Positions 22,135 to 31,799 of a DNA stretch of 64,000 nucleotides are shown piece by piece. Under the pieces are notes generated by a model. The model was not told the DNA's origin and did not search any database. It saw only the letters and a program-made list of their open reading frames with translations. Numbering within the stretch: position 1 is the stretch's first letter; each line of letters begins with the position of its first letter. The DNA comes from Puccinellia tenuiflora. Its lineage: Eukaryota > Streptophyta > Magnoliopsida > Poales > Poaceae. The position numbers and the translations under genes are program-made. Location of the stretch: the NCBI GenBank assembly GCA_012064385.1, contig QRDG01002525.1, forward strand, positions 62,001 to 126,000, written 5' to 3'.

Positions 22135-24380
22135 GAAAGCGCGCTCGTCGCCTTCCTCAGGGCAAACTCTGACATGTTCGCATGGACACCGTCAGATATG
22201 TCCGGCGTACCGAGGGAGGTGATCGAGCACCACTTAGCCGTGTGTCCAAACGCGCGCCCCGTGAAGCAAAAGGCGCGACGTCAAGCGCCAGAGAAGCAAG
22301 ATTTCATCGTCAAGGAAGTAGAAAAGTTGAAGAAAGCAAGCATCATCAAGGAAGTTGTCCATCCCACGTGGCTCGCCAACGGTGTTGTCGTTCCCAAGCA
22401 CACCGGAGGAAGCCGCCTCTGCATCGACTTCACCGACCTCAACAAGGCCTGCCCCAAGGACCCCTATCCCCTCCCGAGGATCGACCAGATCGTGGACTCC
22501 ACCGCCGGCTGCGCACTCCTCTGTTTTCTGGATGCCTTCTCTGGTTACCACCAGATCAAGATGGCAAAGGAAGACGAGGAGAAGACAGCATTTCTCACCC
22601 CTTGTGGTGTGTTTTGCTACGTCTGCATGCCCTTCGGCTTGAAGAATGCCGGCGCCACTTTCCAGCGTCTCATGAGGATCGCCTTGGGGGCTCAAATGGG
22701 GAGGAATGCAGAGGCCTACGTCGACGACATCGTGGTCAAGACTCGCGAGGAGGACACGCTCATCAAGGACCTCGAGGAGACCTTTGCCAACCTGCGCAAG
22801 GTGAACATCAAGCTGAACCCCGCCAAGTGCGTCTTCGGGGTCCCTTCAGGCAAGCTCCTCGGGTTCCTGGTGTCCCATCGCGGCATCGAAGCAAAACCCC
22901 GACAAGATCAAGGCCATAGAAGAAATGCAGCCTCCTCGTCGCCTCAAGGACATGCAACGCTTGGCGGGATGTATGGCCAGCCTCGGCCGGTTCATCTCCA
23001 AGTTCGGCGAGAGGGCGCTGCCATTTTCAAGATTATGAAGCGGTCTGGTCCTTTCAAGTGGACCCCTGAAGCAGCAAAGGCCTTCGAGGATCTGAAGAAA
23101 TATCTGGCGAGCCCACCCATCATGGTTGCCCCACGCCCTCGCGAGCCTCTGAAGCTGTATCTTGCAGCCACTCCTCAGACGGCAAGCGCGGTCTTGGTGG
23201 CTGAAAGGGAAGAGCCAGTTCTCGTCAAGCAGAGCCACGCCTCGACAAGCCCAGAACCCCACGACAAGGAAGCAGCCTCGACAAGCACCCAGCCTCTACA
23301 AGCAGGGCCTCAAGAGACCCTCAACAAGGACTCCACCGGGCCTCGAGAGGAGCCCACTGCTGCCACGCCCACGACTACCCTCGTCGAGCATCCCGTGTAC
23401 TTCGTCAGCACAGTGCTACGAGATGCTCGCGAGCGCTACTCCATGCAGCAAAAGCTCCTCTTCTCGCTCCTCAGCGCCTCCAGAAAGCTGCGCCACTACT
23501 TCCAGGGTCACCCCATCAAGGTGGTCACCTCATATCCCCTGGAGCAAGTCCTGCGCAACCCAAACGCGACAGATCGCGTCGCGAGCTGGGGCATCGAGCT
23601 GCAACCCTTCGAGCTGGAATTCGACACCACAAGAGTCATCAAGGGCAGGGCGCTAGCTGATTTCATGGCTGAATGGACGGACACACGCGTAGAAGAGCCT
23701 CAAGAAGAACAAGCTACAACCTCAGGACAGACAAAGCCCGGCTTCTGGACCATGCACTTCGACGGCGCCTTCGCGGCCCGGAGTGCAGGGGCTGGGGCTG
23801 TCCTCACCTCACCAACAGGCGACAAGCTATATTACGCCGTCCAGTTGTGCTTCAAGGACCACGACAAGGTCTCCAACAACATCGCCGAATACGAGGGCCT
23901 CCTCGCTGGGCTCAGAGCGGCATCGCCCTCGGCATCAAGCGCATCCTCATCAAGGGCGACTCTCAGCTCCTCGTCAACTTCTCCAACAAAAGCTACACGC
24001 CTAAGGACACCTACATGGTGGCCTATCTTGAAGAGTTACGCAAGCTCGAGAAGCACTTCAGGGGCATGGAACTCAAGCATATTCCGCGAGGAGAGAACCA
24101 AGAAGCCGATGACCTCGCCAAGCGAGCAGCAAAGAGAGAAGCCCAGCAGCCTGGAGTGTTTGAGGAGAGACTCGCCAAGGCCTCCGTCAAGCAACCAGTG
24201 GTCAACACAAGCGTCCAAGAGGAGCTCCCACCAGCCCCACCAAGTGGAGCACCAAACTGTGGATTGCCCTCAGGCGATCGCTTGTTGATGACTTTGGTAC
24301 GCCAAAGACACTGGTTGGATCGACGAGATCAAGCGCTACCTGCAAGATCGAGTCCTTCCCGAAGAAGATGCAGAAGCTGA
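22135..24380 (+). pseudogene. Gypsy reverse transcriptase and RNase H (multiple frame breaks)
   Basis: RT starts in the same frame as gag-protease just past the TAG. It shows the family run VVPKHTGGSRLCIDFTDLNK, FLDAFSGYHQIKM, MPFGLKNAGATFQ and the catalytic YVDD at 22717-22728. The frame is disturbed between about 22893 (an extra base in an A/C run) and about 23021 (a missing T). These shifts cancel, so 23030-23230 is again in the original frame (GPFKWTPEAAKAFEDLKKYL). RNase H begins near 23730 (WTMHFDGAF, SNNIAEYEGLLAGL) and shifts frame near 23920 into the part with IKGDSQLLVNF and ADDLAKRAA. No intact polyprotein remains. Confidence 0.9.
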
Positions 24381-24461
24381 GAGAATTGCTCGCCAGGCCA
24401 AGTCCTACTGCCTCCACGACGGAGACCTGTACCGTAAGCGCCCCAATGGGGTTGCGTTGCG

Positions 24462-25473
24462 GTGCGTCCCTGCCGAGAAGGCCGCCAGCTCATCAACGAC
24501 ATCCACAGCGGAGAGTGCGGCCATCACTCGTCCTCGCGCACCTTGGCAGGCAAGGTTTTCCGAAGCGGCTTCTACTGGCCCTCTGTCCTTCAAGATGCAG
24601 CTGAAATTGTTCAGTCCTGCGACGCCTGCCAATTCCACGCCAAGCAGATCCACCAGCCCGCACAAGGACTCCAGACGATCCCGCTCTCCTGGCCGTTCGC
24701 GGTCTGGGGGCTGGACCTGCTGGGACCTTTCCCACGAGCGCTCGGGGGCTACCGCTACCTCTACGTCGCCATCGACAAGTTCACCAAGTGGCCCGAGGTG
24801 GAACCCGTGCGCACCATTCCGGCGAAATCAGCGGTGAAATTCATCAGGAGCTTGGTCTGCCGCTTCGGCGTGCCCAACCGCATTATCACCGACAACGGCT
24901 CACAGTTCACCAGCGGCGCCTTCAAGTCCTACTGCGGCAGCCTCGGCGCCCAAATCTGCTACGCCTCGGTGGCTCACCCACGCAGCAATGGACAGGCCGA
25001 GCGAGCCAATGCTGAGGTGCTCAAGGGCCTCAAGACGAGAAGCTTTAACCGCCTCAAGGCCAGCGGCAAGAACTGGATCGACGAGCTCCCCTCGGTGCTC
25101 TGGTCCATCCGCACCACGCCAACAAAGCCAACTGGCGAGACGCCATTCTCCCTCGTCTACGGCGCCGAAGCCGTCCTCCCCAGCGAGATCACCCACGGCT
25201 CTCCCNNNNNNNNNNNNNNNNNNNNNNNNNNNNNNNNNNNNNNNNNNNNNNNNTCACAGCCGTCACATCCGCCCGCGCACTCTCGAAGCAGGGGACCTTG
25301 TCCTGAGGAGAATCCTCTCCAGGGAAGGTCTCCACAAGCTCTCACCAATGTGGGAAGGGCCCTACAGAGTCGTGCACATCGCCAGGCCTGGCTCTGCGCG
25401 GCTCGAGACGGAGGACGGCGTCCCCATCGCCAACCCCTGGAACATCCAGCACCTGCGCAAGTTCTACCCCTGA
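24462..25473 (+). pseudogene. Gypsy integrase, interrupted by an assembly gap
   Basis: The zinc-binding part (SCDACQFHAKQ) precedes the core with the three acidic residues in WGLDLLGPF, TDNGSQFTSG and NGQAERANAEV. The core is cut by 48 Ns at 25206-25253. Beyond the gap another frame carries the C-terminal domain (GDLVLRRILS, LSPMWEGPYRV) and stops with TGA at 25471-25473. The frame change may be a real indel or an artefact of gap size. The N-terminal part overlaps poor sequence near 24400-24460. Confidence 0.88.
25206..25253. other. Assembly gap of 48 Ns
   Basis: The run of Ns lies within the integrase coding region of the gypsy element. Repeats on both sides suggest that the assembler could not resolve this copy. 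True gap length is unknown. Confidence 0.99.
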
Positions 25474-26769
25474 TCGTCCTCGACGAGCAACTTTTTGCAA
25501 GCAACTTTTTGCGCCAAGGGAGAATTCAGCACCAACATCCTCCACGAGGAAAAATTTCGGGCTCCCCTCTCTACTATACGTTGCCGCGGGCCGTTCGAGA
25601 AGACTCCCAAGCCACCAAGCCTCGGCAAGGTGACTTCTTCAAGCACCATGCCTGGCGACGTGGACCCCCATGCCCAGACATGGTGGGACGCAGGCTCTAC
25701 AAGCCACCCCCGCATAGGGGCCCCCTGAGCTCTCTCTACATGCGTCCTGCCACGGGCACGCCCCCTCGAGAGTCTCAGCCACAGAATGTGGACCCCATGC
25801 CAAGAGCATGGCGGATTTTTTGTAATTCTGGCCACGCCAGTGTAATGAACCTCTGTTTCAGGTCAACTTGAACCTTTTGCGCTTCGCGCCTGCAGTTTGA
25901 TTTCTGCTTTGGTAAGCATTTATGATATTTGCATCTTGTCCTTGCTCGTATGATCCTACATGTGCATCTCGCGAGCGGGGGCTAGCATGGTGCCTGTGCC
26001 TCGGGAGCATCCCAGCAGCACCTTAAACCCAAGGGATCCGAGCTCTGAACTCGCGGGTCAGCTCTCATGCATGTCAACTCCCAGCGAGCTCTGAACTCAT
26101 GGGTCAGCTCCCGTGCACGTCAACTCACCAAGGATCACCAAAACCTTGGTGCCTGTTCTCCTCGCAAGACACACATGAAGGAACCTACGAGCGCGCATAA
26201 GTTACCTAGCTATGTATTGCTTGTGGGTGCACCTATCTGTCCAAACGCAGGAAAGCAGACCCAAGCAGGCCTCAGGCAACCTCGAGAAGAAAATGCCTCG
26301 ACAGGGAACAAAACACCCCCTACAAGGCCAAAACGCCTCTCCAGGGGAACCAACACCCCCTTCAAGGCAGACAATGCCTCGCAAAGCTAAGTCCAAGCAC
26401 TTGGTCAATTTTTCCTTCGCTGGTTTTGTCCCTCGAACCTCTTTTCTCTCTCCTATGCCTCATGGGCTGCTTGCGCGTTAAAGGGGAACCCCAGGCATCG
26501 CGCCTCGCGGGATCTTACTTCTCGAGGCCTCACGCACCCCCCGGCCTTGTGGAGCCATGACGCTCGCATACCGAAGCGGCGGTGGTGTAGCGCTAAGAGA
26601 GGGTCCTAAAACGTAGAGCAAAAAGACATGAAAGGGAAGACAAAAGCCTCTCGAGGGGCACACGCCAAGCACGTCTAATTAAAGCATTAATAAGTCTTTA
26701 CAAAAGTTTATACAAGCAAAAGGCTAAGACACTTGGGCGCCTTGTATACGTCCAGCTGCAGGAAGAAGC
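25474..26769. other. Gypsy spacer between integrase and antisense gene
   Basis: The spacer is moderately GC-rich and has no recognised open frame. CTCGAGA/CTCGCGAG-like short motifs and AACACCCCCTACAAGGC-like text recur around 26040-26360 (AGCTCTGAACTC, GGGTCAGCTC twice each). It probably belongs to the element's 3' non-coding region. Confidence 0.6.
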
Positions 26770-29700
26770 TCAGGCTTGTGCGCCCCCTGAGGTGCTCGCG
26801 CCGCCTGCGGGGCGCTCCTCCTCCTCTTCAGCGTCCTCCTCGCTGCCGCCATCGCCTTCAAAGATCACGGCCTGGTCAAACTTCTTGGCGTACGCCTCCG
26901 CAGCCTCCTGTACCGCTTTCGTGCGGAAGCTGGGGTCGCTGAGCCCTGTCACAGCCGCGAGGTCGATGGAGGCGTCGAGCCGCTTGAGGTTGCTGAAGAT
27001 GTTGGCGGTGGCGACGACGAGGAGGTCGCGGCTCTCCGCCACGACGTGCGCGTCGAACTCTTTCGCGGTCTCTTCAATCCCCCCGAGGAACTGCTCGAAG
27101 AAGGAGTTGTACGCCGCGGAGTCATCGCCCCCTCTTGCATCAAACGCAGGAAGTTCAATCCTGAAGTTGTCCGCGATGGCGCGCGCACGCTGCACCAGGC
27201 TTTCGAACATGAGCCGGCGCTGACGCTTCATGACCTGGCCGTGGCTCTCCTTGTCCCGCGCCTGCTCGACAAGGTTGGCAACCGGCCCCACCTGCTGTTG
27301 GAGCTCGAGCAGGTCCTCCTCCAGGGCCGTGGCCTTGGATTCGGCGCAGGCTTGGGCCTCCTGGGCGCTCTGGAGGAGAGGAGCCGCCTGCTGCACCTCC
27401 TTCTCGAGGACTTCGATGCGGTCCAGGAGCTCCTGGCGCTTGATCATGAAGCGCTCCTCTTGCTTCGCGAGGTTGGCCCTGTATTCTGCGGAGAGTTCCT
27501 CCCGGGCGAGCTTAACCTTGGCGACGGCATCGTCCTCCGCCTTCTTCTGCTTCTTGGCGAGGTCGGCGTTGGCTTTATCCATGCGCTCCGATTAGGTGGC
27601 CTCACCTCGGGCCAACTTGCTCTCGCGGGCCTTGAGCTGCTCCTCACGGATGGCCTGGTCCTTCTCGAGCATTTGGACCTGCTCCTCGCGCCGCTGCAGC
27701 TCTCCTCCGCGCTGCGTCAGCTCCGCCTCGCGCACTGCCAGATGGCCCTCGCGAGCCTCCAGCAGCTCGCGCTGCTCCTTCAGGCTGGCCCGTGTGTCCT
27801 CGGACTCGGCAGCAAATTGCTGCCGCGCGGCCGCCAGCTCCTGGTGCACGGAGGCAGCCTCCGCCTCGAGTGCCTCCCGGTCGGCGTCCAGCTGGTCCAT
27901 GACCTCCTGCGCCTCCCGCTTGACGCTGTCGCGGGTCTCCTTGGCGAAGCGGAGGGCCTCTTGGCGCTCTGCCTGGGCCGCCGCGTCCTGGCGGCGGCAG
28001 GACTCCACCCTCTCTTGGAGGAGGGACCAGGCCTCGCCCAGCCTCGCTCGCTCCGCCGCGATGGCGGCCTCCTCCCTGATGAGGCTCGTCCCCCACCTCG
28101 CCAAGGGCTTGCAGGGCCCGATTGACGACGACCCGGCGGCGAGCCACCCGCGGCTCCTGCCGCACCAAGGTTCCCGCACCACTGATGGGTGCGGAGGCCT
28201 CGATCCTTGTAGAGGCGCCCGAGGCCTCCTGCCTTGGGCTCACCGCCGCTTCTGGAGCGGCCAGGGGGCTTGTGGGGGCGCCTCCCCTGTCGCCCGCTTC
28301 AAGGGCTCTCTGGGGGCTGGGCGTTCTCTCGCCCCCAGTTACGGCGCTTGTGGGCTCCGGAGGCCCCTCTGCCTCCTGCTCCTCAGGGGCGCCGCCTGCC
28401 CCTTCCGCGACGGCCGCGTCCGTCGCGGCCTCGGTCGCGCCGGCCCCTCTCGAGGGAGCCTCCTCCTCCTCTGGAGGCCGCTCCAGGACGATCTCCTCGT
28501 CCACCCTCTCCTCCTCCGTCTCCTGCTGGACGGGAGGAGTGGCCGCCCTGGTTGGTGGCGGCGGCGCCGCTTCTTCAGCCTCCTCAACCACGTGGTGTGC
28601 CACCACGGGAAGAGTCATCACCCGAGACGACGATGGCGCCGTCTCCTCAGCCACCTCCTCTGTGCGCTCCTCCGCCACGGGAGGAGCTGTTGCCCGGCCT
28701 GACGGCGGCACTGCCTCCCCCATCACCACCTCCGCGCGGCGCTCGCTCGCGGGAGGAACAGATGCTTGCTGCGGCTCGCCCGCCGCAGGCGTCTCCACAG
28801 AGGCGCTGGTGGTCTCTCCAACCTTGTGGAGCCTCCGCCTCTTTGGCGCCGCAGGTTCCCTGAAAGAAAGACAAGTCTGAGATCCTTAAGGGGATCTTCG
28901 AGAAGTGAACAGCAAAGGAAAAAGAAGAATCGAGACTTACTCGCCGGCCATCACCCACACCCTCTTCTTCACCCTGGGTGGCTGGGTGTTGCTTGCTCCG
29001 GCCTCCTCTGGAGGCACCCTTGCCTCCTCGCGAGAAGCGCTCCTCGCTGTCGCGGCGCTTCTGTCGTGGACAGCCTTGGAGCGGGGCTCGCTACGCCCGC
29101 CCCCGCTGCCGCTCGTCTCCTTCTCCCCCTCAACTCGCTGGAGCGAGCGACGAAGAAGGCACCCTCCTCATCGCTGGAGGAGAGCACCTGGAGGTCCACG
29201 TCGGCGGGAATGCTCCTCGAGGAGCTGACGGAGCCTCTCGAGGGGTTGGCGCCCCTCGCCGCTTCATCCTCGCCAACAGGGCTGGCGCCTGTCGACGCCT
29301 CGTCTCCGCCCGCAGAGCTGGCGCCCCTCGAGGCCTCGCCCTCGGTGGGCGCGTCCTCGGCTCCCGAGTCCTCTCCAGCCTCTTCAGCCTCCGCATCCAT
29401 GTTCTCCGGTTCCGCCGCCAACGGGTTGGGGCGGGGCCCGCGGTGGCCCGCGGGCACTATCCCCCACTCGTCGAACACCGGCATGCCCCGGCGGTGCTCC
29501 GCGATGCTCTCCTCGGCGAAGGCGATGAGCGGACGCGCGTCGTCCACGGCAGGCAGCGAGATTGTTGTCTTGGAGACGAAGAGGACCCCCAAGACTTGGC
29601 TCAGCACCTCGGGCTGGAGGCTGTCTCGGCTCAGCCTCATCGCGTCCATCTTGTCCTTGTAGCTCCACATCGGCTCGGAGTGCCATTGGAGGGGGGCAAT

Positions 29701-30474
29701 CCGGCGCCTCAAGAAATCTCTGGCCACCATCTGGCCGGTGACCCCAGCCTCGCGGACGCGCTGGATGTAGGTGTACACCGCGTCGAGGTTTCGGCCGGTG
29801 AACTCTGCGCTTCCCCAGCGCGCCCACTTCGCCGGGGGCCCCTCAGGCACCTCTAGGAGAGGGTTCCTCATCTTGGCGTCGACGAAGAGCCACCGCTCGC
29901 GGAAGCCATCCACCTTCTTCGTCACCATGGTGATGGCATTCTCACCTTGCCAAGCGATGGGGATGTAGTTCTCGCTCCTGGCGGCGGCGATGCGGAAGGA
30001 GACGCAGCCGAGGCGTTCGCCGCCGGCGCTGCTCCGGAGGGAGTAGAAGCTGCGGAAGAGCTCCACAGAAGGGCGAATGCCGATGTAGGCCTCGCAAAAG
30101 TAGGCGAAGATGGAAAGAATGAGAATGGAGTTGGGGTGAAGGTGGAGCAAGTGGATCTGGTACGTCTCCAGAATCGCTAGAAGAAAGTCAGAAAATGGCG
30201 GCACGAGGCCAGCATAGAGAGTGTGGAGGAAGACGGGGTAGAAATCGTCGGCGAGCCTGCTGCCGCTTGGCCGCATCTCGGTGGCCCCATGCTCGTTGGA
30301 GCCCGCCGCCACCATGTGACGCACCTTGGCTATCGCCGCCGCGGAGACGCGGGTCGGCGGCATCGCCGCCGTGAGGGCCGCACCACGCAACGCCGCCGCC
30401 GACGCGCCGGCCGACGAGCCGGCCTGGACCGTGGCCTTGCCCTTCGCGTCGGTGCCCGCTTTCTTGGGTGCCAT
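26770..30474 (-). pseudogene. Antisense gypsy gene (putative gypsy-type transposon domain, PF04195-like) with one intron
   Basis: The gene runs opposite to gag-pol. The ATG at 30474-30472 begins MAPKKAGTDAKGK. The middle part (GLVPPFSDFLLAILETYQIHLLHL, split here as FSDFLLAILETYQ then HLLHLHPNSI) matches plant proteins annotated as putative gypsy-type transposon. An acidic Ser-rich linker follows. A clean intron lies at 28940-28860 (GTAAGTC donor, TTTCTTTCAG acceptor). It joins RVKKRVWVMAGE to EPAAPKRRRLHKVGE, an NLS-like run. Downstream comes a long coiled coil (27.6-28.1 kb: REEQVQMLEKDQAIREEQ) and an acidic end at 26770. The copy is dead: frameshifts lie between 29000 and 29200 and near 28100, and a TAA at 27592-27594 interrupts the coiled coil. 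The function of these antisense proteins is unknown. Confidence 0.8.
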
Positions 30475-30763
30475 CGCTCGCCGGAGAGGAAGAAGGCAAC
30501 CGTGGAGAAGGAGCGCTCTGGGAAGAAGGAGAGCGTTTGGACGAAGTGGGCGGCGGAGCAATGGGAGAAGTGACGGGCGCAGTCTGCGCGCCCAGACTTT
30601 ATTGACCGGGCGCTCGGTCGTGGCGGGTCCCACCACGACGCCCGTTGAAGCCGAGGAGATCGTGGCCGCAAGCGCAACCGTCGCGCTCCACGTGTCGCGG
30701 CCCTGGCGGGCTCTGTTGGGCCCTCGACGCTTCGCCTCCGTCGGCAACTCCAGCGTGCCCATC

Positions 30764-30780
30764 GTGGGCCCGGGGGCTAC
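30764..30780 (+). other. Polypurine-like tract before the gypsy 3' LTR
   Basis: GTGGGCCCGGGGGCTAC immediately precedes the 3' LTR. It is G-rich but interrupted by pyrimidines, so a weak polypurine tract. Its position is what supports the call. Confidence 0.5.
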
Positions 30781-31799
30781 TGTCGGCACAGTGGAAACCA
30801 GGGTACCACGGGCCGGCCCGCCAGGGCCCAAGGAACTCTTCAGCCTGATTTTCGCCGGGGATCAGGCTTCGGCCTGTAGAGGCTCTCCAAGCCTGTCGAG
30901 TCTCGACAGGCGATCTCTCTACAAGAAGGCGCCTCAAGGCGCCACCAGGATTCGGCTAAGGACTAAGCCTTGAAGCTTGCCGAGGATTCTCGCCTCGGGA
31001 AGGCTTCCTTCCTCCCGAAGCCAGCTCTGCCTCCGCGGCAGAGCGCACATGGGCTCTGCGCTTCCCGCAGAGTCACTGGCGCGCCAAAGCGTGATGACGC
31101 CAGCGCCCCAGTTGCCATTCTGATGAATAAAGGGGTCAACAAAGCAGCGGCAAGCGACGCGGACAAAGAGACTTGCCACTTTGGTGATAAGGGGACCGAC
31201 TGCAGCTACGCTCCAACGGCGACGTCACCGCGGGACCCGTTCCACGCCAGCTGCGCCAGCCCACCGTCCTGGCTGGACGGTGCCTCTTTTCAGCTTTGGT
31301 GACGCTGCTCCCCTGCCGTGGACCGCGTCCATGGGCTCTACCTTTATGGTGGACTTCACCTTTATGGTGCACCGTGCCTCCTCCTTCGTCGGGATGTGGC
31401 AACCCTTCCCGCCCAAATGTTTGGGCGGAAGAGGACCAAGACGACTATAAAAGGAGGGAGGGCACTCCCGTGCCAAGGGTTCGACTCTGGTTCAATCTTA
31501 CTTTGGCTAGAGCAGATCTAGGGTTTTAGCCATTAGCAGCCATCTCGAGCTCCACAAGCTCACCCTGTACCAAAAACCTCTACAAGCAATACATCCAAGC
31601 AGGACGTAGGGGTTTTACCTCCACAAGAGGGCCCTGAACCTGGGTAACACCGCGCGTTCCTCTCTGCAGTGTTCCCCTCCGACGAGCCCGACGAGCACCG
31701 TCGCCGTGGAACGTTGAGGATTGTTTGACTCCGTGTTCAGCCCCTTGCTCGATTCTTACCCCGTGAGATACGCCTAGTTCCTGGGCCTATTCTCCGACA
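30781..31799 (+). repeat. 3' LTR of the gypsy element
   Basis: It runs TGTCGGCACAG to TTCTCCGACA, collinear with the 5' LTR and of nearly equal length (1019 versus 1023 bp). Its TATA-like ACTATAAAAGG is at about 31442-31452. Directly after it comes the coding body of an unrelated gypsy element and not the copia LTR seen on the 5' side. Confidence 0.93.

Larger units (their letters stand above)
18638..31799 (+). mobile_element. Two-LTR Ty3/gypsy retrotransposon with antisense gene, 13.2 kb
   Basis: Two LTRs (18638-19660 and 30781-31799) enclose gag-protease, RT, RNase H, integrase and a long 3' region carrying an antisense gene. The order RT before integrase and the chromatin-neutral integrase end mark Ty3/gypsy. 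An antisense extra gene is known in the Tat lineage (for example Grande), so Tat-like is my inference. All coding regions are broken by stops or frameshifts, so it looks non-autonomous now. No 5-bp target-site duplication is present: the 5' flank ends GTAAT, the 3' flank starts GAGAG. The flanks belong to different elements. Confidence 0.92.

Noticed and set aside
27046..28880. Plus-strand open frames opposite the antisense gypsy gene
   Set aside because: The minus-strand frame has a coiled coil, a consistent intron and family resemblance; the plus-strand Leu- or Ser-rich translations are its complement.
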